Positions 1 through 8,977 are shown, numbered from the stretch's first letter. The stretch is DNA of 32,961 bases from Candidatus Iainarchaeum sp. (GCA_003558235.1 PWMI01000015.1:1-32961), one strand, 5' to 3'. Notes: a model not told the origin generated them from the letters alone. Numbers and translations are program-made.

Positions 1-177
1 AGGGTTCTTCCTGATGCTTACTTGGTTAAGGAGGGATCTAGAGCTATAGATTTAGCTTTTGCTGTTCACTCTGATATTGGTGAGTCTTTTAAGGGCGCCA
101 TCGATGCTAGGACAGATAAAAAATTGGGTAAAGAATCGGAGTTGAAGCATGGTGATGTTGTGAAGATACTTACTTAG
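1..177 (+). CDS. C-terminal fragment (TGS domain) of a YchF/OLA1-like GTPase, 5' truncated by the window edge
   Basis: Frame 1 is open from base 1 to TAG at 175-177: RVLPDAYLVKEGSRAIDLAFAVHSDIGESFKGAIDARTDKKLGKESELKHGDVVKILT*, which has the TGS-domain pattern typical of archaeal YchF-family GTPases. Confidence 0.7.
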   Translation, partial: RVLPDAYLVKEGSRAIDLAFAVHSDIGESFKGAIDARTDKKLGKESELKHGDVVKILT

Positions 178-487
178 TGTCTTTCTCTAGTTCTTTCTTT
201 GCTTCTGCGGCTGCTTTTCTGAGTTCTTTTTCGAATGGCATTTCCTCTGATCCAATTGGGAATGGGTAGCCTAGTTCTTCCGCTGCTTTTTCTTCTTCTT
301 TGAGGGCTGTTTCGAAGATTGCTATTTCCTTCTTTTTCTTTAGTCTCGCTAGTGCGTAGTAGTATGCGTTTATGATGGTATCTAATCCCATCTTTCTTCT
401 TTCTGGGCCTCTGGATATCTCGCTAACGTATAGCTCTACTAGCCTGTAGGCTATTTCTTCGTCCGATGGTGCTCTTTTTATCGCCAT
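170..487 (-). CDS. Conserved hypothetical small protein (105 aa), helical and charged
   Basis: ORF track. It overlaps the 3' end of the convergent GTPase gene by 8 bp, and its composition matches neighbouring minus-strand genes. Confidence 0.65.
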   Translation of the reverse strand: MAIKRAPSDEEIAYRLVELYVSEISRGPERRKMGLDTIINAYYYALARLKKKKEIAIFETALKEEEKAAEELGYPFPIGSEEMPFEKELRKAAAEAKKELEKDTK

Positions 488-497
488 TTTTTTTCTC

Positions 498-1211
498 CTA
501 CTCGTTTCTTGCTATTGCTCCTAGCGTTATTTTCCCTTGTTCCCTGAATTTTTCAAGTGATTTTTCAGCCATCTGGTCTCTTTCGGTTGCTCTAACCGTC
601 TTTTTGGCTTTGTTTTTGCTTCTTACTTTGCTTATTTTTTCTTTTAGTTGATCTATTTCTTCTTCGAGTTCATCTATTTGGTTGTATGTCTTTATCATTT
701 CTTGGTGGTACTTTTCGCTTCTGTCTGCTCTTTGTGTCACTATTTTGTGGTGTATGTTGGCTTCGGTTGTGATTTGTCGAACTTCTTTCTTGAGGTCTTT
801 TTGTTCTTTCTTGAGTATTGATATCTTCTTTGCGTCTTCTTTTTTCTTTTCCAGTTCTTCGAGTTTTTCGAGTATTCTTTCTTCTTCTTTCCTGGATACT
901 GGTTCTGTTTGGTACTTCCAGTAAACTTGATTGTGTTCTTTTTTGTATGCCTCGTATGATTTTTCCAGTTCCCCTTGAACTTTAGCTAGTTCTTTTTGGA
1001 CTTGTTCTAGCCTACTCTTTTTGCTGTCTTTTTCCTGGTTTTTTTGTTGTCTTAGTGCTTTGTGTCTTGAGACTGATTTGTTTTCTTCGTCTCTCTTCTC
1101 TTTCAGTGCATTTATCTCTTTTTTGAGTTTGTTTGAGAGAGCCATCTTCTCCTGTTTTTTTCTTTCAAGAGTGTTTATTTCCATGTTCTCGTTTCTCTTT
1201 TCTTGATTCAT
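498..1211 (-). CDS. Coiled-coil protein resembling the archaeal COG1340-type family
   Basis: 237 aa, almost entirely K/E/Q-rich heptad-like sequence; ends ...FREQGKITLGAIARNE. Confidence 0.7.
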   Translation of the reverse strand: MNQEKRNENMEINTLERKKQEKMALSNKLKKEINALKEKRDEENKSVSRHKALRQQKNQEKDSKKSRLEQVQKELAKVQGELEKSYEAYKKEHNQVYWKYQTEPVSRKEEERILEKLEELEKKKEDAKKISILKKEQKDLKKEVRQITTEANIHHKIVTQRADRSEKYHQEMIKTYNQIDELEEEIDQLKEKISKVRSKNKAKKTVRATERDQMAEKSLEKFREQGKITLGAIARNE

Positions 1212-1256
1212 GTTTGCACCATTAATTTAGGTCTTTGAATTTATAAATTTTATTGC

Positions 1257-1676
1257 TTATTTCTTTACTTCTGCTCTTAGGTCGAAGAACTGTCTTTCGA
1301 GTGCCTCTATTTTGTTTCTTAGTTCTTTTATTTCTTTGTCTATGTAGTCTCTTTGGCTTGAAAGTTGTAGGTCTCTTTTTATCTTGATCTCTTTCTTTAC
1401 TTTGTCTATCTTGGCGTCTATTCTTTCCATTAATTCCTCTTTGTTTTCTTGGAATGCTTTCCTTGTTTCTATCGTTAGTCTTGATTTTATGAAGTCTTCG
1501 TATCCTTGTTCAGCTTTTTTCAAGGTTCCTTCGGCTTCTTGTTTTTTTAGACCGAGTTCTTCCAGGTTTTTGAGTATTTCTTGTTTTTCTTCTCCTTTGA
1601 TGAGCATGTCTAGTACTATTTCACGCATCTCTTTGCTGGATTGTTTTTCTTCTGTTTTCTTTTTGAATAGGCTCAT
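1257..1676 (-). CDS. Hypothetical coiled-coil protein (139 aa)
   Basis: ORF track; MSLFKKKTEEKQSSKEMREIVLDMLIKG..., C-terminal coiled coil. Confidence 0.6.
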   Translation of the reverse strand: MSLFKKKTEEKQSSKEMREIVLDMLIKGEEKQEILKNLEELGLKKQEAEGTLKKAEQGYEDFIKSRLTIETRKAFQENKEELMERIDAKIDKVKKEIKIKRDLQLSSQRDYIDKEIKELRNKIEALERQFFDLRAEVKK

Positions 1677-1800
1677 TTTGGTCTCCTTTTTTTCGGTGTG
1701 TTTATTTTGTATTTGGTGTTTAATTAGTTTTGTTAATTAACTTTGATTAACTTGTTGTTGGGGAAAAAAGGTTTTCTTCGATGTTGATTAGAGTTTTTGT

Positions 1801-1971
1801 ATGGATGATTGTGCACAGATTTCAGCTGAGTTGTTGATATTGATGGCTGCGGTGGTTGGTTTTGCTCTTTTGTTGATTCAGAGTTTGTCTTCTACTTCTG
1901 GTCAGGCTGCTGAGAAACTTAATGAGTCCACCAGTAAGCTTTTGGAGGAAATTGGGAATATAACGGGGTGA
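1801..1971 (+). CDS. Small class III signal peptide pilin-like protein (56 aa), not in the supplied ORF track
   Basis: ATG...TGA read by hand: MDDCAQISAELLILMAAVVGFALLLIQSLSSTSGQAAEKLNESTSKLLEEIGNITG. A|QISAE cleavage-like motif followed by a hydrophobic stretch. Confidence 0.65.
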   Translation: MDDCAQISAELLILMAAVVGFALLLIQSLSSTSGQAAEKLNESTSKLLEEIGNITG

Positions 1972-1975
1972 TTTT

Positions 1976-2152
1976 TTGGAGGATAGGGCGCAGATTTCAG
2001 CTGAGTTGATAATTGTTTTGGCTGCTTTGCTTGCTGTGGCTGTGATATTCATAGGTAGTTTGGATACTTTTTCCAGGAGGGCGAGGGATCGTCTTAGGAA
2101 GGAGATGGATAGGGCTCTTCAGAGTCAGATTGATATCGGTAAGTGGAGTTGA
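1976..2152 (+). CDS. Second small class III signal peptide pilin-like protein (58 aa, TTG start), not in the supplied ORF track
   Basis: Read by hand: (M)EDRAQISAELIIVLAALLAVAVIFIGSLDTFSRRARDRLRKEMDRALQSQIDIGKWS. Same A|QISAEL motif as the preceding ORF. The start codon (TTG at 1976) is tentative. Confidence 0.55.
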   Translation: MEDRAQISAELIIVLAALLAVAVIFIGSLDTFSRRARDRLRKEMDRALQSQIDIGKWS

Positions 2153-2173
2153 GTTTATTCAGGGGTTTTTTGG

Positions 2174-2539
2174 ATGATGCGTGGCCAGGTTTCTCTTGAG
2201 TATCTGCTGGTTTTCGGGGTCTCTGTTTCTATGTTTTTGTTTGTTCTGCCTGTTATTAGTAATGCTAGGGGTGCTTCGAGTGATGTTGCTAGGGTGGTTT
2301 ATCTTGAGCGTTTGGCTCAGGATCTTTCAGTTAATTGTGAGAGGTTGTCTCTTTTGGGTTCTTCTTGTTACTCTTTTTCTTTGAATTACCCTGTTTCCAT
2401 AGTGGTTGTGGGTGATAATTTGGTTGTTGGTTGCTCAAATTCTTCTTTGAATTTTTCTGTTGGTTGGAGCGAGTTTTGTGGTGTTGATGAGGGTTTTTTT
2501 AGTGTTGGGGATACTGTTTCTGTTTGTTTTGTTGGGTGA
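2174..2539 (+). CDS. Class III signal peptide prepilin-like protein
   Basis: MMRG|QVSLEYLLVFGVSVSMFLFVLPVI...; canonical Q-x-S-x-E and hydrophobic domain. Confidence 0.75.
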   Translation: MMRGQVSLEYLLVFGVSVSMFLFVLPVISNARGASSDVARVVYLERLAQDLSVNCERLSLLGSSCYSFSLNYPVSIVVVGDNLVVGCSNSSLNFSVGWSEFCGVDEGFFSVGDTVSVCFVG

Positions 2540-2858
2540 TGCTGCTTCTGAAGGTTATGTTTTTTTCTTGTCCTCTTATTCTCCTGGTGATCGCTATCTT
2601 TCCTTTTGGGTTGAGTTCTAGGTTGGGGTTTATTTTCTGTATTTTGCTGAAGCAGTTTTGCTTTGGAGTATTGTTTTTTATGCATGTTTCGACTATGTCT
2701 TGGGCTTGTTGCTGTAGGAGCTCGGTGTTTAGGTTTGTTGTCTCTGTGTTTGGTCGATTGGTTTCCACGGTGGTGATGAATGCTGTTAGTAGTATTAGGC
2801 AGATCGCTGCCTCTGTTCCTAGTGCGAATCCTTTCCTTGGTTTGTGATCTTTCTTCAT
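2499..2858 (-). CDS. Pilin-like or single-TM secreted hypothetical protein
   Basis: MKKDHKPRKGFALGTEAAICLILLTAFITTVETN...; hydrophobic N-terminal segment. Chained to the upstream gene by a 4-bp overlap, with 41 bp convergent overlap with 2174..2539. Confidence 0.6.
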   Translation of the reverse strand: MKKDHKPRKGFALGTEAAICLILLTAFITTVETNRPNTETTNLNTELLQQQAQDIVETCIKNNTPKQNCFSKIQKINPNLELNPKGKIAITRRIRGQEKNITFRSSITQQNKQKQYPQH

Positions 2859-3358
2859 TCGATTACACCTGCTTTGATTGTGTGGATTTTTCCTTCGAGT
2901 AGTGCTATTCTTTTTATTTTTCTTTCCGTTTGGTCTTTGGTTTTCTGAATCTTTTTCTCGAGTACTTTGTGGTTATCTATTGATTCTATTTTTAGGTGGC
3001 TTAGATCGTGTCCAACCCCTAGTTTTTGGTTTATTTGATCTAGGGTCATCTCTTCTAGCTGCATTACTTTTTCTGGGTCTAGGTGGTGGTTTTGCACGGT
3101 TTTTTGACTGTATTTTGCTAGTCCGATTCTTTCTATGTCTCTTTCTTTTTCGTGCCAATCCGTGGGGGCTCCTTGTGTTGTTATTAGTATTTCCGTGGCT
3201 TCGTATAGTGCCCTGTCTTTCTGGAGCTGGGTATGCGTGTTTTTTGAGTGGTTGATTAGTATCATTGAGTAGCTGAGGGTGGTGGTCATTGTGGCTATCA
3301 CCATTATGGTCGCGATGGTTGCGTCCATCGTGCCTATCTGTCCTTTTTGGAGTACCAT
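2855..3358 (-). CDS. Pilin-like protein with variant class III signal peptide
   Basis: Likely start is the internal Met (MVLQKG|QIGTMDATIATIMVIATMTTTLSYSMI...) rather than the longer ORF start at 3538, because the upstream portion lies inside the 3334..3699 gene and looks like out-of-frame translation. Confidence 0.65.
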   Translation of the reverse strand: MVLQKGQIGTMDATIATIMVIATMTTTLSYSMILINHSKNTHTQLQKDRALYEATEILITTQGAPTDWHEKERDIERIGLAKYSQKTVQNHHLDPEKVMQLEEMTLDQINQKLGVGHDLSHLKIESIDNHKVLEKKIQKTKDQTERKIKRIALLEGKIHTIKAGVIE

Positions 3359-3699
3359 GGTTTTAGGGATGCGCATACTAATCCTTCGTGGCTCGCTGTT
3401 GCTTCGGGGGCTATTGTTGTGGATTTGGCTTTTGCTTCGCCTTCTTCGAGTGTTAACCTGTTTTTTTCTATCTTGGTTGGGAGGGTGAGTGTTTCGTTGG
3501 TTTGGATAGATCTTCCGTGTATGTACATGTAGCTGCATCTTTGTGCTGTTTTGTCTATCTTTTCGTATGTTCTGATTCTTTCTAGGGTTGTTTTGAACTG
3601 TTGTCTTGTTTGGTTTTGTGATTGAAGTGCTGCGAGGATTAGTAGTGAGTATGCGGTTACTGCCAGTAGGAACTCGAGGGTGACCTGGGCTTTTTTCAT
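3334..3699 (-). CDS. Class III signal peptide prepilin-like protein
   Basis: MKKA|QVTLEFLLAVTAYSLLILAALQ... Confidence 0.7.
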   Translation of the reverse strand: MKKAQVTLEFLLAVTAYSLLILAALQSQNQTRQQFKTTLERIRTYEKIDKTAQRCSYMYIHGRSIQTNETLTLPTKIEKNRLTLEEGEAKAKSTTIAPEATASHEGLVCASLKPWYSKKDR

Positions 3700-4316
3700 T
3701 TGGTTCCCTCCCTGGTTTCTATTTTGGTGTTGCTCGGTATGATCACTAGTTGTGTTCTTTTTCCTGTTCTCTGTTTAAATATGAATGAGGGTTCTCCTAG
3801 TATTTCTTCGGGGTTTTCGGTGTAATCGATGTATCCATTGTTTCTTACTGTTGCTTTTTTTCCTTTTATTGAGAGGTAGTTGATGCAGAGGGTGGCTTCT
3901 GGCTTTTTTGCTCCTAGTGCTTTGGCTGGGTCTTTCTTTAGGTGTTCAGCGATGTTTAGGGTTGCTTTCCCCGTGTTTTCACTTTTTTGGTAGGTGACAG
4001 GATCTAGGTGCCCTGCTTTCAACGTTACCTTTGTGTTTTTGTTGTTGTGTTCTTGAAGCCAGTTCAGTAGTTCTTCGCATGCTAATTGTTCTCTCACTAT
4101 TGGGTCTTTGTTGGTTGTTTTTTTCATGGAGTTTTTGATTGTGTCTCTGAATCCTTGGTTTAGTCTGTACTTTGTTTCCTGTGTTTCTTGGTTGAGTTGC
4201 ACGTGATTTTTTATGAGTCTGTTGTGTCTGTTCAGGGTTTCTTGTATCTGTAGTGCGTAGTAGGTTGTGGATATCGCTGTTAATAGTATCGCTGTGGCTA
4301 GAAATCCTTTTTTCAT
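3696..4316 (-). CDS. Membrane-anchored hypothetical protein, probable pilus-associated subunit
   Basis: MKKGFLATAILLTAISTTYYALQ... N-terminal hydrophobic anchor, 206 aa; 4-bp overlap with the next pilin gene. Confidence 0.6.
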   Translation of the reverse strand: MKKGFLATAILLTAISTTYYALQIQETLNRHNRLIKNHVQLNQETQETKYRLNQGFRDTIKNSMKKTTNKDPIVREQLACEELLNWLQEHNNKNTKVTLKAGHLDPVTYQKSENTGKATLNIAEHLKKDPAKALGAKKPEATLCINYLSIKGKKATVRNNGYIDYTENPEEILGEPSFIFKQRTGKRTQLVIIPSNTKIETREGTK

Positions 4317-4419
4317 GTTTACTTTGTTTTTGGGTTTTTTACGTTATTTCTTCTATTTGGATGCGTGAAATCTAGTTGTTTCTAGTTAGTTTTTTAACGG
4401 AGTACTACCTACAGTATGT

Positions 4420-5031
4420 ATGCGTTTTGGTAGGACTGAGTTAATTCACTTGTTTATATCCATCGTGACCATAACTTTGGCTTTCTGGATTCTTTTTTCC
4501 AGGCGTGGGATTGGTCTTTTAGGGTCACTTGATGCTGGAACTGGTTTGATGGTTGTTTTTTTAGCTGTTGGGCTGGGTTTCTTTATTCACGAGGTTGGAC
4601 ATAAACTTGTGGCTGAGAAATTGGGTTGTAGAACCGTTTATAGGGCCTGGATGCCTGGTTTGTTGCTTGCTTTGGCTTTCGCGATGTTCACTCCATTTAT
4701 TTTTGCTGCTCCGGGGGCTGTTTATATACATAAGCGTTTTTTGAGTATTAGGGAGAATGGTTTGATTAGTTTGTCGGGTCCTTTGATGAACGTTATTCTT
4801 GGTGTTGCATTTCTTTTGATTTTTCTTAATGTTGGTTCGTTGAGTTTGCTTGGTTTCATTGCTTTGTTTGGTTTTCAGATTAATTTCTTCCTTGCTTTGT
4901 TTAATTTACTGCCTTTTCCTCCTTTGGATGGGAGTAAGGTGCTTAGTTGGAATCCCTTGGTGTGGGGGGTCATGTTCTTTTCGTTGGTTTACTTTAATTT
5001 CTTTTTCCCTGTCAGTATGTTTGGTTTTTAG
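4420..5031 (+). CDS. M50-family (site-2 protease-like) membrane metalloprotease
   Basis: Zinc motif HEVGHK (FFIHEVGHKLVAEKLG) and second motif NLLPFPPLDGSKVL; multiple TM segments. Confidence 0.85.
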   Translation: MRFGRTELIHLFISIVTITLAFWILFSRRGIGLLGSLDAGTGLMVVFLAVGLGFFIHEVGHKLVAEKLGCRTVYRAWMPGLLLALAFAMFTPFIFAAPGAVYIHKRFLSIRENGLISLSGPLMNVILGVAFLLIFLNVGSLSLLGFIALFGFQINFFLALFNLLPFPPLDGSKVLSWNPLVWGVMFFSLVYFNFFFPVSMFGF

Positions 5032-5063
5032 GGGTATTTAAAAGGAGTTGATTGATTTTTTGT

Positions 5064-7223
5064 TTAGACGTAGCTTACGCTTTGGGATCCTTCTTCGAAT
5101 TTTTGGTACTCTTCTCCGCTGACGTCTTTTAGGCTTGGTTTGACTTGTTTTAATGCTTCTTCGAAGTTTTCTTTGGTCACTTGTTCTACTTCCTTGTTTT
5201 TTCTTAATGCGTTCATCGCTGCTTCTCTTACTAATGCTTCTAGGTCTGCTCCTGAGTAGTCTTGTGTTTTTGTAGCGATTTCATCGATGTTTACTTCTTT
5301 TGATAGGGGTGTTTTTCGTGTGTGTACTTCTAGTATCTTTTTTCTTGTTTGTTTGCTTGGTTTTTGTGTTTTTACTAGTCTGTCGAATCGCCCTGGTCTT
5401 AGTAGTGCTGGGTCGACCATGTCTGGTCTGTTCGTTGCTCCTATCACTATGACTTCTTTGAGTTCTTCGAGTCCATCCATCTCTGTTAGTAGTTGGTTTA
5501 CTATTGACTCGGTTACGTGTGATCCTGTTGTTCTTCCTCTTTGTGGTGCTAGTGAGTCCACTTCATCGAAGAATATCACGCAGGGTGCTGATTGTCTTGC
5601 TTTTCTGAATATTTCCCTCATTCCTTTTTCGCTTTCTCCTACCCATTTGGATAGTAGTTCGGGTCCGTTTACTAGTATGAAGTTTGATTCGCTTTCTCTT
5701 GCTACTGCTTTTGCTAGTAGTGTTTTTCCTGTTCCGGGGGGTCCGTATATGAAGATTCCTTTTGGTGGCTTTATGCCTAGTTTGTCGAACTGTTTTGCGT
5801 ACTTGAGTGGCCATTCTACTGCTTCTTTTATGTTTTCTTTGACTTCTTCTAGGCCTCCTATGTCTTCCCATCTTACGTTTGGTTTTTCCACGAATACTTC
5901 TCTCATCGCGGAGGGTTGTACTTCTTTGTATGCTTCTTCAAAGTCTTCTTTGGTTACTTTTAGGTCTTTTAGTATCTCCATGGGTAGTTTTTCTTCTTCC
6001 ATGTCTATCTTGGGGGATATTCTTCGGAGGGTCTTCATGGCTGCTTCTCTTGCGAGTGCTTCTAGGTCTGCTCCAACGTATCCGTGGGTTCTGTTTGCTA
6101 GTTTACCTATGTCTACTTTTTCTCCTAGGGGCATTCCTGTTATGTGTATTTGAAGTATTTCTTTTCTTTCATCTTCGCTTGGTATCCCTAGTTCTACTTC
6201 TCTGTCGAATCTGCCTGCTCTTCTTAGCGCGGGGTCTATTGAGTTGACTCTGTTTGTTGCTCCTATAACTATTACGTCTCCACGTGATTCCATTCCGTCC
6301 ATGAGTGATAGTAGTTGCGCTACTATTCTTTTTTCTACTTCTCCCACTACTTCATCTCTTTTTGGGGCTATCGCGTCTATTTCATCTATGAATATTATTG
6401 CTGGAGCGTTTTTCTTCGCGTCTTTGAATATCTGTCTTAGTTTTCCTTCTGCTTCTCCAACGAACTTTGAAACTATCTCTGGTCCTTGTATGGTTGTGAA
6501 GTATGCGTCTGATTCGTTTGCTACTGCTTTTGCTAGTAGTGTTTTTCCTGTTCCGGGGGGCCCGTAGAGTAGTACTCCTTTTGGTGGATCTATCCCTATC
6601 TTTTTGAATAGTTCAGGGTGTTTTAGGGGTAACTCGACCATTTCCCTTACTTTTCTTATCTGTTCTTTCATTCCTCCTATGTCTTCGTAGGTTACTGATG
6701 GTCTTTCTTCAAGTTCTTCTATCGTTTCTTTTAGTATCTTGACTTCGGTGTCTGCTGTGACTTTGGTTATGCCTTTTGGTTTTACTTCTACTGCTTGGAA
6801 GGGTAGTGGTTGAGCGAGGTACGTTATGTATACTTTGTCTTGTTCTGATATTGGTTTTCCGACTAGGTTTTTTCTTATGAAGTCTTTCCAGTTTCCTCCG
6901 AATCGTATGTCTTTGGTTCTCTTGGTTCTGGCTAGTGCGAAGCTTTTTGTTGGTTTTATATCATCGAGTTTTTCTACTCTGACTTTGTCTCCTACTCCTG
7001 CCCCTGCGTTCTGTCTTATTATCCCGTCCATTCTCACTACTTTTCTGTCTTCGTCTTGTGGGTAGCTTTGCCATACTTTTGCTCCTGTTTCTCTTTCTCC
7101 GACTACTTTTACTATGTCTCCGCTGGATACGCCGAGTTCTCTCCTTGTGGCTGTGTCCATGCGGATTATTCCTTTTCCCAGGTCGGATCCGTATCCTTCT
7201 GCTACTTTTAGTTCTGCTGGCAT
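5064..7223 (-). CDS. cdc48: CDC48/VAT AAA+ ATPase (two AAA domains)
   Basis: N-terminal double-psi-barrel-like region, then two Walker A ([15 protein letters not shown]) and Walker B ([16 protein letters not shown]) sets; 719 aa. Confidence 0.95.
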   Translation of the reverse strand: MPAELKVAEGYGSDLGKGIIRMDTATRRELGVSSGDIVKVVGERETGAKVWQSYPQDEDRKVVRMDGIIRQNAGAGVGDKVRVEKLDDIKPTKSFALARTKRTKDIRFGGNWKDFIRKNLVGKPISEQDKVYITYLAQPLPFQAVEVKPKGITKVTADTEVKILKETIEELEERPSVTYEDIGGMKEQIRKVREMVELPLKHPELFKKIGIDPPKGVLLYGPPGTGKTLLAKAVANESDAYFTTIQGPEIVSKFVGEAEGKLRQIFKDAKKNAPAIIFIDEIDAIAPKRDEVVGEVEKRIVAQLLSLMDGMESRGDVIVIGATNRVNSIDPALRRAGRFDREVELGIPSEDERKEILQIHITGMPLGEKVDIGKLANRTHGYVGADLEALAREAAMKTLRRISPKIDMEEEKLPMEILKDLKVTKEDFEEAYKEVQPSAMREVFVEKPNVRWEDIGGLEEVKENIKEAVEWPLKYAKQFDKLGIKPPKGIFIYGPPGTGKTLLAKAVARESESNFILVNGPELLSKWVGESEKGMREIFRKARQSAPCVIFFDEVDSLAPQRGRTTGSHVTESIVNQLLTEMDGLEELKEVIVIGATNRPDMVDPALLRPGRFDRLVKTQKPSKQTRKKILEVHTRKTPLSKEVNIDEIATKTQDYSGADLEALVREAAMNALRKNKEVEQVTKENFEEALKQVKPSLKDVSGEEYQKFEEGSQSVSYV

Positions 7224-7251
7224 CTTTACACCTTTTTCGTGGTTGGGTTTT

Positions 7252-7284
7252 GAAGAAGTACTTCGTGTAGTATATTACTTCTTC
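7252..7284. promoter_or_regulatory. 9-bp perfect inverted repeat (GAAGAAGTA / TACTTCTTC) bracketing a TATA-like element upstream of cdc48
   Basis: Arms 7252-7260 and 7276-7284, 15-nt spacer; TAATATA (minus strand, about 7270-7276) lies about 50 nt upstream of the cdc48 ATG. Confidence 0.4.
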
Positions 7285-7372
7285 TTCTCTTTTAAATGTT
7301 TTTTATCTTTTTTTCCTTTGGTTTGTTCCGATTCTGTTTTATATTTTGGTTCCCATAATCTTTGTGGTGATT

Positions 7373-8050
7373 ATGCTTCCTACTGGATGTGAATCTATTG
7401 ATTCGTTGCTTGGTGGTGGATTGGTTTCGAAGAGGATTAATCAGGTTTATGGTTCTTCCGGGACTGGTAAGACGAATCTTTGTCTTCAGGTTTTGATTAA
7501 TGCGGTTAAGTCCGGTCGAAAGGTTGCTTTCGTTGATACGGAGGGAGGTTTTTCGCGTAGGAGGCTTGATCAATTGACTGGTGAGCGTTCTGATGATTTT
7601 TTGAATGAGGTGTACTTGTTCAGGGTGACTGATTTCTCTGAGCAGAACGAGGTTATTGATGATTTGGAGAACGTTGATGTTAATTTGATAATAGTTGATT
7701 CGTTGACTTCTCTTTATAGACCTGAGTTGAGTGAGGGCGATTTTAGGGAGACGAATAGGGAGTTGGGTAGGCAGATAAAGGTTCTTGGTAGGTTGGCTGA
7801 GTCTAAGGAGATCCCAGTGTTGGTCACTAACCAGGTTTACTCTGATTTTAATTCAGAGGACGGTGGTGTTATTCCTGTTGGGGGAGATATCTTGAAGTAT
7901 GGTTCTAAGGTCATCGTTCAACTGGAGAAGGATGGTGGGGATCGTAGGTGTGTTTTGAGGAAGCATCTTTTTAAGAAAGAGGGTGAGAGTGCTTTGTTTA
8001 GGATTGAGCATACTGGTTTGAAACCTGTTGAGGGTTACGATGGTTTTTGA
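7373..8050 (+). CDS. radB: RadB recombinase paralogue
   Basis: MLPTGCESIDSLLGGGLVSKRINQVYGSSGTGKTNLCLQV...; RecA/RadA fold Walker A GSSGTGKT and LIIVDSLTSLYR. The ORF track start is 7346, but homologous RadB proteins begin near the internal ATG at 7373. Confidence 0.85.
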   Translation: MLPTGCESIDSLLGGGLVSKRINQVYGSSGTGKTNLCLQVLINAVKSGRKVAFVDTEGGFSRRRLDQLTGERSDDFLNEVYLFRVTDFSEQNEVIDDLENVDVNLIIVDSLTSLYRPELSEGDFRETNRELGRQIKVLGRLAESKEIPVLVTNQVYSDFNSEDGGVIPVGGDILKYGSKVIVQLEKDGGDRRCVLRKHLFKKEGESALFRIEHTGLKPVEGYDGF

Positions 8051-8841
8051 TTTGTTTGTTTCACTATTCTACATCCATTTGGAGGCATTTTTTCGAGTAC
8101 CCAGTTTGTGTCTAGTTTTACGTTGAACTTTTTTTCCAGTATGCTTTTGATGAGTTTGCTTGCCTTGTTTTTTTCTGTGTTGCCGGGTTTCAGTAGCACG
8201 TAGTCCTTGGTCTTGCTTTTGATTGCTTCTTCGGGCGCTGCTTGTAGTTTTCCTTTGATTAGGGTTAGTGCGATGTTTAGCTCGGTGTTTTTATGGAAGT
8301 TCTTTTTTCCTTCTATTCTGAATGATCCTGTTGGTAGGTATTCGCCTGATTTTGCGCTGGTTTTAACTTGTTCTGGTTCCACGTGGTAGACTTCGGCTAT
8401 TCCTAGTCCTTTTTTCCATGCTGAGGAGTAGCTGGCTGCGAAGGTTGCTGCTTGTTTTTTGTCTTCTTCTGGTGCTTCTTTCCCGTTTTTCAGTATGGTG
8501 CTGGGTGCTCCTGGCATGAGTGTGTGGAAGTATAGGTCGTTTTTTTCCAGGTGGTTTTTGACTACTTTTTCGTTCTGTTCCGCGTTTTTTCCTGCTATTA
8601 CCAGGTAATCGTTGGTTGTTTTGCACCATCTGTACTTGGTGTACCATCCTGATGTTTTTTTGAGCATCTTCGGTTCTTTTTCTTCTTGTATGCCTTTTTC
8701 TTTTATCTTCTTTATCTGTTTCTTGGTTTCTTCTATTGCTTGTTTGGCTCCTTCTATCTTGTTTTTGTACTTCTTGCTTTTCTCGTAGTACTTGGCTGCG
8801 TTTTTGGTGATCTTTTGCCTTGGATCTATCTCAACTTTCAT
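8035..8841 (-). CDS. NFACT-R (DUF814) domain protein: C-terminal half of the RqcH/NEMF architecture
   Basis: MKVEIDPRQKITKNAAKYYEKSKKYKNKIEG... coiled coil, then DLYFHTLMPGAPSTILKNG...AASYSSAWKKG...YHVEPEQVKTSAKSGEYLPTGSFRIEGKKNF, typical of NFACT-R. No NFACT-N domain. Confidence 0.85.
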   Translation of the reverse strand: MKVEIDPRQKITKNAAKYYEKSKKYKNKIEGAKQAIEETKKQIKKIKEKGIQEEKEPKMLKKTSGWYTKYRWCKTTNDYLVIAGKNAEQNEKVVKNHLEKNDLYFHTLMPGAPSTILKNGKEAPEEDKKQAATFAASYSSAWKKGLGIAEVYHVEPEQVKTSAKSGEYLPTGSFRIEGKKNFHKNTELNIALTLIKGKLQAAPEEAIKSKTKDYVLLKPGNTEKNKASKLIKSILEKKFNVKLDTNWVLEKMPPNGCRIVKQTNQKPS

Positions 8842-8977
8842 TTGGTCACCTTATCAATCTTCTTTATCCTACCCCTTTAATACATTGTAGTTAGGAGGAT
8901 AAATACCCCTCATCCCACATTCCTCTTTAGTTTTGTATTATGGTCAATGTTAAATACTGGAATACTCTAGAATATCT

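Noticed and set aside
1732-1741. GTTAATTAAC 10-bp palindrome between the coiled-coil gene and the pilin cassette
   Set aside because: AT-rich and short; expected by chance in intergenic sequence and may simply be a promoter element.
5287-6153. 288-aa plus-strand ORF antisense to cdc48
   Set aside because: Lies fully inside a strongly supported CDC48 gene; its Ser/Phe-rich sequence is typical of antisense translation in this biased composition.
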